This document shows, in pieces, positions 37,377 to 46,016 of a DNA stretch of 64,000 nucleotides (position 1 is its first letter; each line of letters starts with the position of its first letter). The position numbers and the translations under genes were made by a program. Below the pieces are notes generated by a model that did no database searches, was not told where the DNA came from, and saw only the letters and a list, made by a program, of their open reading frames with translations. The stretch comes from Hydrogenovibrio sp. 3SP14C1 (GTDB lineage: Bacteria; Pseudomonadota; Gammaproteobacteria; Thiomicrospirales; Thiomicrospiraceae). The stretch is from positions 25,765-89,764 of the forward strand of contig NZ_JARTLM010000012.1 in the NCBI RefSeq assembly GCF_029625905.1, written 5' to 3'.

Positions 37377-39218
37377 ATGCCAAACCAATTCGAAACCCAA
37401 TTTGATATTGATGCTTTTCTAAAGCATTTAACAGAACGACCTGGCGTCTATTTGATGTACGATGCAAACGGTCAGATTATTTATGTGGGTAAAGCTAAGA
37501 ATTTAAAGCGCCGAGTGTCTAGTTATTTTAAAAAACGGCATGATGAGATTAAGACTGAGACGCTGGTTTCTCAAGTGGCTTCTATAGAAGTGACGGTGAC
37601 AGATACGGAATCCGAGGCTTTAATTCTAGAAAATACATTAATTAAGCGTCATAAGCCTCGCTATAACATTCTGTTTCGGGATGATAAGTCTTATCCTTAT
37701 ATTTTTGTATCGACGGGAAAAAAATTCCCTTCTTTAAGTTATCATCGCGGCGCAAAACGCAAAGTGGGGCGTTATTTCGGACCTTTTCCAAATGCATCTG
37801 CCGTTCATCAAACCTTACACGCGTTACAAAAAATCTTCCCGGTTAGACAATGTGCGGAGAGTGTCTTTAATCATCGCTCACGCCCATGTTTGCAGTATCA
37901 GATAAAACGCTGTTCCGGCCCCTGTGTTGAAGGATTGGTGACTGAAGATGAATACAAAGAAGACGTGCAGCATACCATCGCGTTTTTGGAAGGCAAAAGT
38001 TTTGATGTGATTGAATCTCTTGGTCGAAAGATGCAACAATCGTCCGATGACTTTGAATTCGAAAAAGCAGCGCTTTACCGAGATAAAATCTCTGCTTTAA
38101 GAGCGATACAAAGCCAGCATTTAATTAATCAACCCGGGTCGAAAGATACCGATGTGGTTGCTTTGGCTGAAGAGGCGAACCAGGTTTGTGTGTCGATTAT
38201 GATGTATCGTGGAGGCAACTTATGGGGAAGCCAAAACTATTTCCCAAAAATCGGTGGGCAGTCTATCAACCCGGGTGAAATATTAAGTGCGTTTATTACG
38301 CAACATTATATTGATCTTCCTATTCCACAAATGATTTTAGTGTCTGATGTTCTTGATGATCAGGTTTCGCTCGAAACTTGGCTATCAGAACAGAAAAAAG
38401 CCAAGGTTTCGATTCGAAAAGCAGTCAGTCAAACTCATAAAGGATTAATGAAGTTAGCGCTGACAAATGCGACGTCAGGATTGAAGCAACAGTTGACACA
38501 AAAAGCATCGCAAGCTGAGCGAGTTAAAGCGTTGCAAGAAGTGTTGGCATTGGCATCTGCGCCAAACCACATGGAATGTTTTGATATCAGCCATACACAA
38601 GGAAATCAAACGGTCGCTAGTTGTGTGGTGTTTACTGACGGAGTCCCTAACAGTAGTGCGTATCGAAAATTTAATATAGAGGGTATTCAACCCGGTGATG
38701 ATTATGCCGCTATGCATCAAGCCATTACACGGCGTTATAGCCGAGTGAAAAAAGAAGAGTTGCCACTACCTGACCTTATTGTGATTGATGGTGGAAAAGG
38801 GCAGTTGAATAAAGCCATTGACGTGTTTAAAACACTTGAACTGGATAATCTTCCATTGGTTTCCGTCGCGAAAGGAGAAGGGCGAAAAGCCGGTCTGGAG
38901 ATTTTATACACGCCTTTTAATGACGAGGGGATTGATTTAGAAGCGGATGATATTGCATTGCATTTATTGAATTATATTCGAGATGAAGCACACCGCTTTG
39001 CCATCACCAGTCACCGTAGCCGTCGCCAAAAAGCACAAACGCATTCAAGGTTGGAAGATATCCCTGGTGTAGGGGCAAAAACGCGCCACAAGTTATTAAC
39101 CCATTTTGGTGGCTTAGCGGAAGTCAAAAATGCGGCTGTTTCTGAATTACAAAAAGTTCCGGGCATTAGCGATAGAATCGCACAAACGATTTATGATTTT
39201 TTTCATGGTGAAATCTGA
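37377..39218 (+). CDS. uvrC: Excinuclease ABC subunit C
   Basis: Nuclease that makes both incisions in nucleotide excision repair; 613 residues (E. coli 610). N-terminal GIY-YIG domain (GVYLMYDANGQIIYVGKAKNLKRRV, about 21-45), a UVR/UvrB-binding motif (about 205-240), an RNase H-like endonuclease domain (about 390-540, with FDISHTQG and VIDGGKGQL acidic residues), and paired helix-hairpin-helix motifs at the C-terminus (IPGVGAKTRHKLL, VPGISDRIAQTI). It is followed 90 bases later by pgsA, a neighbour also seen in other gammaproteobacteria. Confidence 0.97.
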   Translation: MPNQFETQFDIDAFLKHLTERPGVYLMYDANGQIIYVGKAKNLKRRVSSYFKKRHDEIKTETLVSQVASIEVTVTDTESEALILENTLIKRHKPRYNILFRDDKSYPYIFVSTGKKFPSLSYHRGAKRKVGRYFGPFPNASAVHQTLHALQKIFPVRQCAESVFNHRSRPCLQYQIKRCSGPCVEGLVTEDEYKEDVQHTIAFLEGKSFDVIESLGRKMQQSSDDFEFEKAALYRDKISALRAIQSQHLINQPGSKDTDVVALAEEANQVCVSIMMYRGGNLWGSQNYFPKIGGQSINPGEILSAFITQHYIDLPIPQMILVSDVLDDQVSLETWLSEQKKAKVSIRKAVSQTHKGLMKLALTNATSGLKQQLTQKASQAERVKALQEVLALASAPNHMECFDISHTQGNQTVASCVVFTDGVPNSSAYRKFNIEGIQPGDDYAAMHQAITRRYSRVKKEELPLPDLIVIDGGKGQLNKAIDVFKTLELDNLPLVSVAKGEGRKAGLEILYTPFNDEGIDLEADDIALHLLNYIRDEAHRFAITSHRSRRQKAQTHSRLEDIPGVGAKTRHKLLTHFGGLAEVKNAAVSELQKVPGISDRIAQTIYDFFHGEI

Positions 39219-39308
39219 TTTTGGATTATTTTTCATTTATTCTCATTCTGCCAGAGCGGTATGGTAATATTTTTTAGTTTTTTAATGAGTTAACCAAAGA
39301 CACAATCT

Positions 39309-39896
39309 ATGACGTTACAATCCTTACCCATGATCATGACCTGGTCACGAGTCGCCTTAATTCCTGTTTTTTTAGTCTGTTATTACGCACCGATAGAAGA
39401 TGCCCGGTTTTGGGCGGGGCTGGCGTTTATGGTTGCCGCTATTACAGATTGGTTTGATGGATATTTGGCCAGAAAACTGAATGTGAGTAGTAAGCTGGGT
39501 GCTTTTCTGGATCCTGTGGCAGATAAGCTCATTGTGGCGGCCGCTTTGATTGTGGTTTCTGTTGAGTATCAGAATATATGGGTGACCTTGTCTGCGATTG
39601 CCATTATGATGCGTGAAATCAGTATTTCAGCTTTAAGAGAATGGATGGCCGAAAACAACGCTCGAGATGTCGTCGCAGTTTCCAGTTTAGGAAAAATCAA
39701 AACAGCTTCACAATTGGCCGCTTTAACGTGGTTGCTGTATGGTGGGGAATTATGGGGCATTAATTGGGAAGCTTTAGGTTTCCCGATGCTTTATTTTTCT
39801 GCAGTGTTAACGGTTATTACATGGTATCAGTATGGGCGTGCTGCCTTACCGGTGATGCTTGATACCGTTGCGGATGAAACAAAAAAGTCTCAATAA
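39309..39896 (+). CDS. pgsA: CDP-diacylglycerol-glycerol-3-phosphate 3-phosphatidyltransferase
   Basis: Inner-membrane enzyme making phosphatidylglycerophosphate, the committed step to phosphatidylglycerol and cardiolipin. It has 195 residues with about five membrane segments. The CDP-alcohol phosphotransferase signature is seen as DWFDGYLARKL...GAFLDPVADK (about 43-68), with its metal-binding aspartates in place. Length, motif and uvrC neighbourhood all agree. Confidence 0.95.
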   Translation: MTLQSLPMIMTWSRVALIPVFLVCYYAPIEDARFWAGLAFMVAAITDWFDGYLARKLNVSSKLGAFLDPVADKLIVAAALIVVSVEYQNIWVTLSAIAIMMREISISALREWMAENNARDVVAVSSLGKIKTASQLAALTWLLYGGELWGINWEALGFPMLYFSAVLTVITWYQYGRAALPVMLDTVADETKKSQ

Positions 39897-39960
39897 TCAG
39901 CTGGTTAGAAAAGAACCCATTCAGGCTGTTATTTTTTTGTCATTTTTTGATTAAAAAAGC

Positions 39961-39988
39961 TTGTAATTTTTCGGCAACCCCCTATAAT
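39961..39988 (+). promoter_or_regulatory. Promoter of the tRNA cluster
   Basis: TTGTAA (39961-39966), a 16-base spacer, and TATAAT (39983-39988), 19 bases before tRNA-Gly. A GC-rich stretch ACGGCC follows the -10, as expected for a stringently controlled discriminator. Confidence 0.82.
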
Positions 39989-40006
39989 ACGGCCTCATTA
40001 CGAAAT

Positions 40007-40081
40007 GCGGGAATAGCTCAGCGGTAGAGCACAACCTTGCCAAGGTTGGGGTCGCGAGTTCGATCCTCGTTTCCCGCTCCA
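40007..40081 (+). tRNA. tRNA-Gly (GCC)
   Basis: Complete 75-base cloverleaf. Acceptor stem GCGGGAA/TTCCCGC, D-arm GCTC...GAGC, anticodon loop TTGCCAA with anticodon GCC at 40039-40041, T-arm GCGAG-TTCGATC-CTCGT, and encoded CCA. First of three closely spaced tRNA genes. Confidence 0.98.
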
Positions 40082-40086
40082 GATTA

Positions 40087-40160
40087 GGCGGAATGGCAGA
40101 GTGGCTATGCAGCGGATTGCAAATCCGTGGACCTCGGTTCGACTCCGGGTTCCGCCTCCA
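40087..40160 (+). tRNA. tRNA-Cys (GCA)
   Basis: Complete 74-base cloverleaf. Acceptor stem GGCGGAA/TTCCGCC, anticodon loop TTGCAAA with anticodon GCA, T-loop TTCGACT, encoded CCA. It begins five bases after tRNA-Gly, so the two are cotranscribed and processed. Confidence 0.98.
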
Positions 40161-40213
40161 TTATGGTTTTGGGTTTTCGTATTGCATTTTCTCTGTTGGC
40201 GAACAGATTCTAT

Positions 40214-40300
40214 GCCCAGGTGGCGAAATTGGTAGACGCAAGGGACTTAAAATCCCTCGGTGGCAACACCGTGCCGGTTCGATTCCGGCCCTGGGCACCA
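40214..40300 (+). tRNA. tRNA-Leu (TAA)
   Basis: Complete 87-base class II tRNA with acceptor GCCCAGG/CCTGGGC, anticodon loop CTTAAAA (anticodon TAA), a long variable arm TCGGTGGCAACACCG, T-loop TTCGATT and encoded CCA. The Gly-Cys-Leu order is common in gammaproteobacteria. An exosortase remnant begins directly downstream. Confidence 0.98.
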
Positions 40301-40317
40301 TTATTTTTCAGATATAA

Positions 40318-40898
40318 TTCCTTATATCGTTCTTTCTTATTTTTAATTCTTTTGGTTTCACACTACTTATTTTAAATAAAGCTATTCATTTCTATCATGA
40401 CGTAGATTGCGTTCAATACTTTTCTAGAGAAACGCGTTTAATTATTGAGTTAATTTCCTTTGGTTAGTTTTCGAAAAATAATTTTATTTAAATAAAATGT
40501 AAAATAGTTACACCTATATTAACTCTGGTAACGGGTGTTCTCTGGATTTGTCAATTAGTATTCAGGCAAACACCTTAATGCTGTCTAACGGCATGAATTT
40601 GAATATTGTGCATGAGTGTAATGGTTTAACGCCTTTTTTACTCTATTTTGCAGCGGTTCTTTCTTACCCGACAGTATGGAAAGAAAAATTCATTTGGTCA
40701 CTACTGGTGTACATTGTATTATTGATTGTCAATGTCATACGAATGTTGTTGATTACATTGGTGGTCTTAGATCAGCCAGATTTGTTTCATTTTGCTCATC
40801 ATTGGGTAGGGCGATACGCCGTTGGTTTGTTAACGTTAGGGCTGTTTTTCTTGTTTACCTATTTTGTGCCTGTTCAGCAAACATTAAAGGATAATTAA
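40318..40898 (+). pseudogene. Decayed exosortase/archaeosortase-family gene
   Basis: The intact part (40548-40898; no ATG, only a TTG could start it, 116 residues) is the C-terminal half of an exosortase. The catalytic triad is present: Cys24 in VHECNGLTPF, Arg65 in VNVIRMLLIT and the histidine at 84-85 in HFAHHWVGRY, each in a membrane segment. Family members need about 60 more residues at the N-terminus. In a different frame, 40318-40464 reads as a hydrophobic segment and a polar helix ending ETRLIIELISFG, a plausible missing N-terminus, followed by a TAG and a frame change and lacking any usual start codon. Exosortases sort C-terminally tagged proteins; no tagged substrate is in the window. 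The N-terminal reconstruction is inference. Confidence 0.6.
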
Positions 40899-40918
40899 TA
40901 CTGCTTATTCAGTATAAT
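40898..40918 (+). promoter_or_regulatory. Inverted repeat and -10-like box before the large sensor gene
   Basis: ATACTG (40898-40903) and CAGTAT (40910-40915) flank a six-base spacer; TATAAT lies at 40913-40918. A -35 match is lacking. It may be a promoter with an operator, or a short hairpin ending the previous gene. Confidence 0.35.
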
Positions 40919-40965
40919 CAATGAAGATATATAATTATTATTAACGTTAAAAGGCAATAGTCAAT

Positions 40966-43900
40966 ATGACTCAAAAGAGTAGTAAGTTAAAACATTCTTT
41001 CAAATCCTATCGTATTTGGTTAGTGTTTTTAACACTCTTTTTAATGGTGCCGTTGTTTGCAATTACGGTGATTGCCAATCATAGCCCTAAAATGCAACAA
41101 CAAGCTTTAAATAATTTATTGGGCGTTGCTGAATTGAAGTCCTATCAGATTAGTAATTGGCTTAAGGAGCAAGAAAATGTTGCTAAAGTCGTTTCTAATA
41201 ATAAAGTGCTGTTGCAGTATACGCAAAACATACTACTTAATCGCCAAGTAGCAGAACAAAAGAACAATATCGCTGAACTATTTAATGCAGTGCAAGAGTT
41301 CTATGGTTACCACTCGATTTCATTAATTAAACCTGATGCGTCACTTCTTTTAAATGTCGGCGAATCACATGATTTGTCTAGTTCTAAAATCTTGAAACTT
41401 ATTCGCCAAAGTACTCAGAGTCAGTCTATTGTCAAAGGCAATGTAACGTTTGAGTCAGAGAGTACTTCCCATTTAGACATTGTCGTGCCCTTATTTAATC
41501 CAACTTCTAAAAAGAAAGAAGTGATGGCGCTGGTTTTATTTCACCTTGATCCAAACCGTTTTATTTTTCCTTACCTAAAGCGTTGGCCAACATCCAGTAA
41601 AACAAGTGAAACTTTAATGGTTTTACAAAAAGGAAGCCGCGTTCAGTTTTTGTCTCCACTTCGCCATTACGTCAGTGACAGTCATTCTACTAATGTAGAA
41701 CGATCAATGGATGAAAAGGAATTACCTGCTGTTGTTGCGCTTGAAAGACTTCAACCAGGGACAGTGGTGGGATATGATTATCGTGGTGTAAAAGTTTTAG
41801 CAGCATATTCTCCAGTAGAAAATACGAACTGGATGGTTGTCTCAAAAGTGGATTTTTCTGAGGCAACTCAATCTTTGAAAGATTTGGTTTTTTGGATCGT
41901 TTTAGTTTCCTTTTTTTCCTTGTTTTTAATTGGCATTGCATTTTTAATTGTTCTAAAAAAACAGCGACACTTGCAAACACTGGAAAGATACACTCAAAAA
42001 ACAGAAGCTGAAAAAGTGCTACAAAAGTTTTATGAACTCCCTTTTATTGGAATGGCGATTTTGGATGCACAGCATAAAAAATGGATTCGTTTTAATCGCC
42101 GTCTTCCAAAAATTTTAGGATATTCCCAACAAGATTTAGCTGAAAGAACTTTTAATGAGGTTATCCATCCCAAAGATTTAAATGACATTACTTCACAATT
42201 AGCAGAGGTTGAAGCAGGACAAAACCAGGGCTTTACAACAGAGGTTAACTTAGTAAATGCCGATGGCAATATTGTCTTTGCTACGATTAATGTTAAGTGT
42301 GTACGCCATGCCGACAAAACGGTGCAATTCTACCTGATGACAGTGCAAGATGTAACCGAGTTGAAGCACTTGGCAGAGGTAACCCTCGAACATCAGAACC
42401 AGTTGAATACGTTGGTGCATACTATTCCAGACTTGGTTTGGCTAAAAGATATTGAAGGTGTTTATTTAAGTTGTAACCACAGTTTTGAAAAGTTTTTTGG
42501 TGCAAGCGAGGCCGAAATCATAGGCAAAACGGACTATGACTTTGTCGATAAAGAATTGGCTGATTTTTTTAGAGAAAATGATAATAGGGCAATGTCAGCT
42601 AATAAGCCTACAGAAAATGAAGAATGGTTAACGTTTTCTGACAATGGTTATCGGGGGTTATTTTCAACGATTAAGACACCGACAAAAGATAATCAAGGAC
42701 AAGTTATCGGGGTTTTAGGGGTTGCAAGAGATATTACTAAACGTAAAGAATCTGAATCCCGATTAGAGCGATTAACACAACTCTACTCGGCCATGAACCA
42801 AGCCAATGAGGCCATTATTCGTAGCACGGATCAATTCACTTTATTTTCAAAAGTATGTGAGATTGCCGTTCGTCAAGGCGGAATGAAGATGGCTTGGATT
42901 GGCATAATTGATAAAAATACAGATCTTGTTCAACCCGTTGCCCGTTTCGGTAAAAACTCAGAATACCTTGAGGGGATCGAAATCTCAATAAAAGAAACCA
43001 CTGATGCAGGTCAAGGCCCAACAGGTTGGGCTATTCGTCACAATGAGCCTTATTGGTGTCAAGATTTTCAAGCGGATCCTCATACAAAACCATGGCGCCA
43101 GAAAGCCGAACAGTTTGGTTGGCGGTCTTCAGCCTCTGTTCCGTTGCATCAGGATTCACAAGTGATTGGAACGCTTAATTTATACAGTGATACGAAAAAC
43201 GCATTTGATGAACCTGTACAAAATTTACTGTTAGAGATGGCGGTTGATATCAGTTTTGCGCTGAATGATTTTGCCCATAAAAAAGAGCGTAATGATATTG
43301 AAGCTTCTCGCCAAGAAGCTCTGAGCCGATTACAAAAACTAGCAGATCGATTACCTGGTGTGATTTATCAGTTCCGTTTAACCGCTGATGGTAAATTTTC
43401 TTTTCCTTTTGCCAGTGATGCGCTATATGATATTTTTCATGTTAGGCCAGAAGATGTTGCTGAAGATGCTACTAAGGCTTTTGAGGTGGTTCATCCTGAC
43501 GATTTAAAAGATTTGTGGAAATCCATTCTGGACTCTGCTGAACAGTTGGTGCCTTGGTATCATGAATATAGAGTGCGTTTTGATGACGGTGAAATTCGCT
43601 GGTTATCCGGTAACGCGATGCCTGAAAAAGAATTGGATGGTTCTGTTTTATGGCATGGTTTCATCGCTGATATTAGTCAACATAAAGAAACCGAAGCACA
43701 AGTCGAGTTGGCCTCAAAGGTGTTTGAACAAAGCCGAGAGGGGATTATGATAACGGATCCTAACCAGAAGATTTTGATGGTTAATGAAACCTTTTCTGAA
43801 ATTAGTGGTTACAGTGTAGAAGAAACAATCGGTAAAAAACCTAAAATGCTATCTTCTGGCCGACACTCAAAAGAGTTTTACCAAAAAATGTGGCAATCCA

Positions 43901-45372
43901 TTAGAAAAAAAGGACATTGGCAAGGGGAGATTTGGAATCGTCGAAAAAATGGTGAAATTTTTCCTGAATGGCTCTCTATTAGTTGTGGGCAAGATGCTTC
44001 GGGTAATGTAACTGAATATGTTGGAATCTTTAATGACATCTCTAAAATCAAAGAATCCGAAGCAAAAATTAAACATCTTGCTCATTACGATCCACTTACG
44101 GGCTTAGTGAACAGAGAGCTGCTTATGGATCGGTTAAAGCACAGTATCAGTGCTGCTGAGAGAAGTGATGCACCGTTAGCATTGTTGTTTATTGATTTGG
44201 ATCACTTCAAAAATGTGAATGATACGCTGGGACATCAGGTTGGAGACCAGCTATTAGTTGAGGTTGGACAGCGTATATTAAAAATATTACGAGAGGAAGA
44301 CACGATTGCCCGCCAAGGAGGGGATGAGTTTATTGTTGTTTTACCCGATACGGGAGAGTCTGGAGCAGTTCATGTTGCTAAAAAAATATTAGAATCGATA
44401 TCTGATGAACTTAACTTAAGCCCTTATAAGCTCTTTATCACCCCCTCTATAGGGATTGCTATTTATCCTCAAGACGGAGCAGATGCGGACACGCTATTGA
44501 AAAATGCTGACACGGCTATGTATCAGGCTAAAAATGACGGGCGAAATGTCTATCGTTTCTTTACCCTTGAAATGCAAGCCCATTCTTCTCGGATCATGCA
44601 GATTGAAACGGCTTTGCGTACAGCATTATTTAAGCAAGAGTTCGAGTTGCACTATCAACCTCAAATCTGTGCGACATCAAGCAAAATTATTGGTGTTGAG
44701 GCGCTGATTCGTTGGCATCACCCTGAAATGGGGTGGGTTTCACCGCAGGAGTTTATTCCAGTAGCAGAACAAAGTGGACAAGTTTTGGCGATAGGAGAAT
44801 GGGTGTTACGCACCGCAATCAGACAAATAAAAATCTGGTCTGAACAGAATAAGCCATTTTTTAGGGTTGCCGTTAACCTATCTGCCGTCCAGTTTAGTTT
44901 TGAAGATCTCCCAAAGCAAATAATGGACATTTTAAGTAAAGAAGGTGTTTCATCAGAGCACTTGGAGCTGGAACTGACTGAAAGTGTCGCAATGGCAAAT
45001 CCTGAAGCTGCAATTGAAATGATCGACAAGCTGGTCGAGAAAGGTATCAAAATGTCCATTGATGACTTTGGAACGGGGTATTCTTCATTAAGTTACCTAA
45101 AACGTTTTAAAGCATCAAAACTAAAGATAGATCAATCATTTATTCGTGATCTTTCGAAAGACTCAGACGATCGATCCATTGTGGAAGCCATTATTAGTTT
45201 ATCAAAAACATTAGGTATGAAAACGATTGCTGAAGGGGTTGAAACCAAGGAACAGCTGCATTTCTTACAAGAAAAACAGTGTGATGAAATTCAAGGTTTT
45301 TATTATAGTAAAGCATTAACTGCTGAAGAGTTTGATGTGTTTTATAAAAAATACCATCCAAAAGAGCAATGA
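40966..45372 (+). CDS. Membrane sensor with CACHE, PAS, GAF, GGDEF and EAL domains
   Basis: A 1468-residue c-di-GMP signalling protein. Order: membrane segment (about 20-40), periplasmic CACHE-like domain (about 45-300), membrane segment (306-330), PAS (about 350-470), PAS (about 475-595), GAF (about 610-760), PAS_3-like (about 785-905), PAS (about 915-1035), GGDEF domain with the intact RQGGDEFIVVLP motif (GGDEF at 1118-1122), and EAL domain with EAL at 1245-1247 and DDFGTGYSSLSYL. Both output motifs look active, so it could synthesise or degrade c-di-GMP. It lies directly before nasT but has a 49-base gap, so linkage to nitrate sensing is only suggested by position. Confidence 0.93.
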   Translation: MTQKSSKLKHSFKSYRIWLVFLTLFLMVPLFAITVIANHSPKMQQQALNNLLGVAELKSYQISNWLKEQENVAKVVSNNKVLLQYTQNILLNRQVAEQKNNIAELFNAVQEFYGYHSISLIKPDASLLLNVGESHDLSSSKILKLIRQSTQSQSIVKGNVTFESESTSHLDIVVPLFNPTSKKKEVMALVLFHLDPNRFIFPYLKRWPTSSKTSETLMVLQKGSRVQFLSPLRHYVSDSHSTNVERSMDEKELPAVVALERLQPGTVVGYDYRGVKVLAAYSPVENTNWMVVSKVDFSEATQSLKDLVFWIVLVSFFSLFLIGIAFLIVLKKQRHLQTLERYTQKTEAEKVLQKFYELPFIGMAILDAQHKKWIRFNRRLPKILGYSQQDLAERTFNEVIHPKDLNDITSQLAEVEAGQNQGFTTEVNLVNADGNIVFATINVKCVRHADKTVQFYLMTVQDVTELKHLAEVTLEHQNQLNTLVHTIPDLVWLKDIEGVYLSCNHSFEKFFGASEAEIIGKTDYDFVDKELADFFRENDNRAMSANKPTENEEWLTFSDNGYRGLFSTIKTPTKDNQGQVIGVLGVARDITKRKESESRLERLTQLYSAMNQANEAIIRSTDQFTLFSKVCEIAVRQGGMKMAWIGIIDKNTDLVQPVARFGKNSEYLEGIEISIKETTDAGQGPTGWAIRHNEPYWCQDFQADPHTKPWRQKAEQFGWRSSASVPLHQDSQVIGTLNLYSDTKNAFDEPVQNLLLEMAVDISFALNDFAHKKERNDIEASRQEALSRLQKLADRLPGVIYQFRLTADGKFSFPFASDALYDIFHVRPEDVAEDATKAFEVVHPDDLKDLWKSILDSAEQLVPWYHEYRVRFDDGEIRWLSGNAMPEKELDGSVLWHGFIADISQHKETEAQVELASKVFEQSREGIMITDPNQKILMVNETFSEISGYSVEETIGKKPKMLSSGRHSKEFYQKMWQSIRKKGHWQGEIWNRRKNGEIFPEWLSISCGQDASGNVTEYVGIFNDISKIKESEAKIKHLAHYDPLTGLVNRELLMDRLKHSISAAERSDAPLALLFIDLDHFKNVNDTLGHQVGDQLLVEVGQRILKILREEDTIARQGGDEFIVVLPDTGESGAVHVAKKILESISDELNLSPYKLFITPSIGIAIYPQDGADADTLLKNADTAMYQAKNDGRNVYRFFTLEMQAHSSRIMQIETALRTALFKQEFELHYQPQICATSSKIIGVEALIRWHHPEMGWVSPQEFIPVAEQSGQVLAIGEWVLRTAIRQIKIWSEQNKPFFRVAVNLSAVQFSFEDLPKQIMDILSKEGVSSEHLELELTESVAMANPEAAIEMIDKLVEKGIKMSIDDFGTGYSSLSYLKRFKASKLKIDQSFIRDLSKDSDDRSIVEAIISLSKTLGMKTIAEGVETKEQLHFLQEKQCDEIQGFYYSKALTAEEFDVFYKKYHPKEQ

Positions 45373-45379
45373 AGCTCTT
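45362..45379 (+). repeat. Short hairpin across the sensor gene stop codon
   Basis: AAGAGC (45362-45367) and GCTCTT (45374-45379) with a six-base loop, spanning the TGA. The following sequence has only interrupted T-runs, so termination would be weak. Confidence 0.45.
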
Positions 45380-45421
45380 ATGACTTTTCAGTTTTGTTGG
45401 ATTTAATGAAAGGGACATTAG

Positions 45422-46009
45422 ATGGCCGTTGCCAATAACCCTATAAAAGTTATGCTGGTTGATGATGATTCAGCCCGTGCGGCTTTATTATCTCAAGCAT
45501 TGCAAGACCATGGATATGAGGTCGTTGCTCGGGTAGAGCCTGGACCAAGTCTTTTATCCAAAGTGGCTAAAATCTTGCCAGATATGATTGTGATTGATAC
45601 CGACTCACCTGATCGAGATATTTTGGAGAGTATGTCGTTATTAAATGAGCATAATCCGATGCCTGTCGTGATGTTTTCCGATGTAGAAGATGAATCGGTT
45701 ATTCAAGAAGCCATTCGTTCAGGGGTCAGCGGATATATTGCAAAAGGGGTTGACCAGCAGCGGGTGAAATCGATTATGAATGTTGCAATTGCTCGTTTTA
45801 GAGAGTATCAGGCGCTAAAGAATGAATTAAAGCAAACTAAAGATGAACTGGAAAGCAAAAAGTTAATTGATCAGGCGAAACATTTATTGATGTCTCAAAA
45901 GGGGGTGCCTGAACAAGAGGCATATAAAGCGATGCGGAAAATGTCGATGGACCGTAACATTCGAATGGCAGACGTTGCTGAAAATATCATTAGTGTGCTG
46001 GAATGGTGA
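45422..46009 (+). CDS. nasT: NasT: response-regulator-like ANTAR antiterminator
   Basis: A 195-residue cytoplasmic protein: an N-terminal receiver-like domain (about 8-125, VMLVDDDSARAALL, VIDTDSPDRD) and a C-terminal ANTAR RNA-binding domain (about 135-192) seen in KLIDQAKHLLMSQKGVPEQEAYKAMRKMSMDRNIRMADVAENI with its conserved Ala, Met and helix pattern. ANTAR proteins bind tandem hairpins in leader RNAs and block terminators. Encoded eight bases before nasS, it forms the NasST pair known from Azotobacter and Paracoccus. The target is probably the leader of the transporter gene at 47448. AAAGGGA precedes the ATG. Confidence 0.92.
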   Translation: MAVANNPIKVMLVDDDSARAALLSQALQDHGYEVVARVEPGPSLLSKVAKILPDMIVIDTDSPDRDILESMSLLNEHNPMPVVMFSDVEDESVIQEAIRSGVSGYIAKGVDQQRVKSIMNVAIARFREYQALKNELKQTKDELESKKLIDQAKHLLMSQKGVPEQEAYKAMRKMSMDRNIRMADVAENIISVLEW

Positions 46010-46016
46010 GAAATAA

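Noticed and set aside
40007-40300. Integration site (att) at a tRNA 3' end
   Set aside because: No duplicated tRNA 3' sequence or integrase gene was seen; the exosortase remnant alone is not enough.
40093-40375. Two overlapping reading frames of 74 and 82 codons across the tRNA cluster
   Set aside because: They run through tRNA-Cys and tRNA-Leu sequence and have no protein features.
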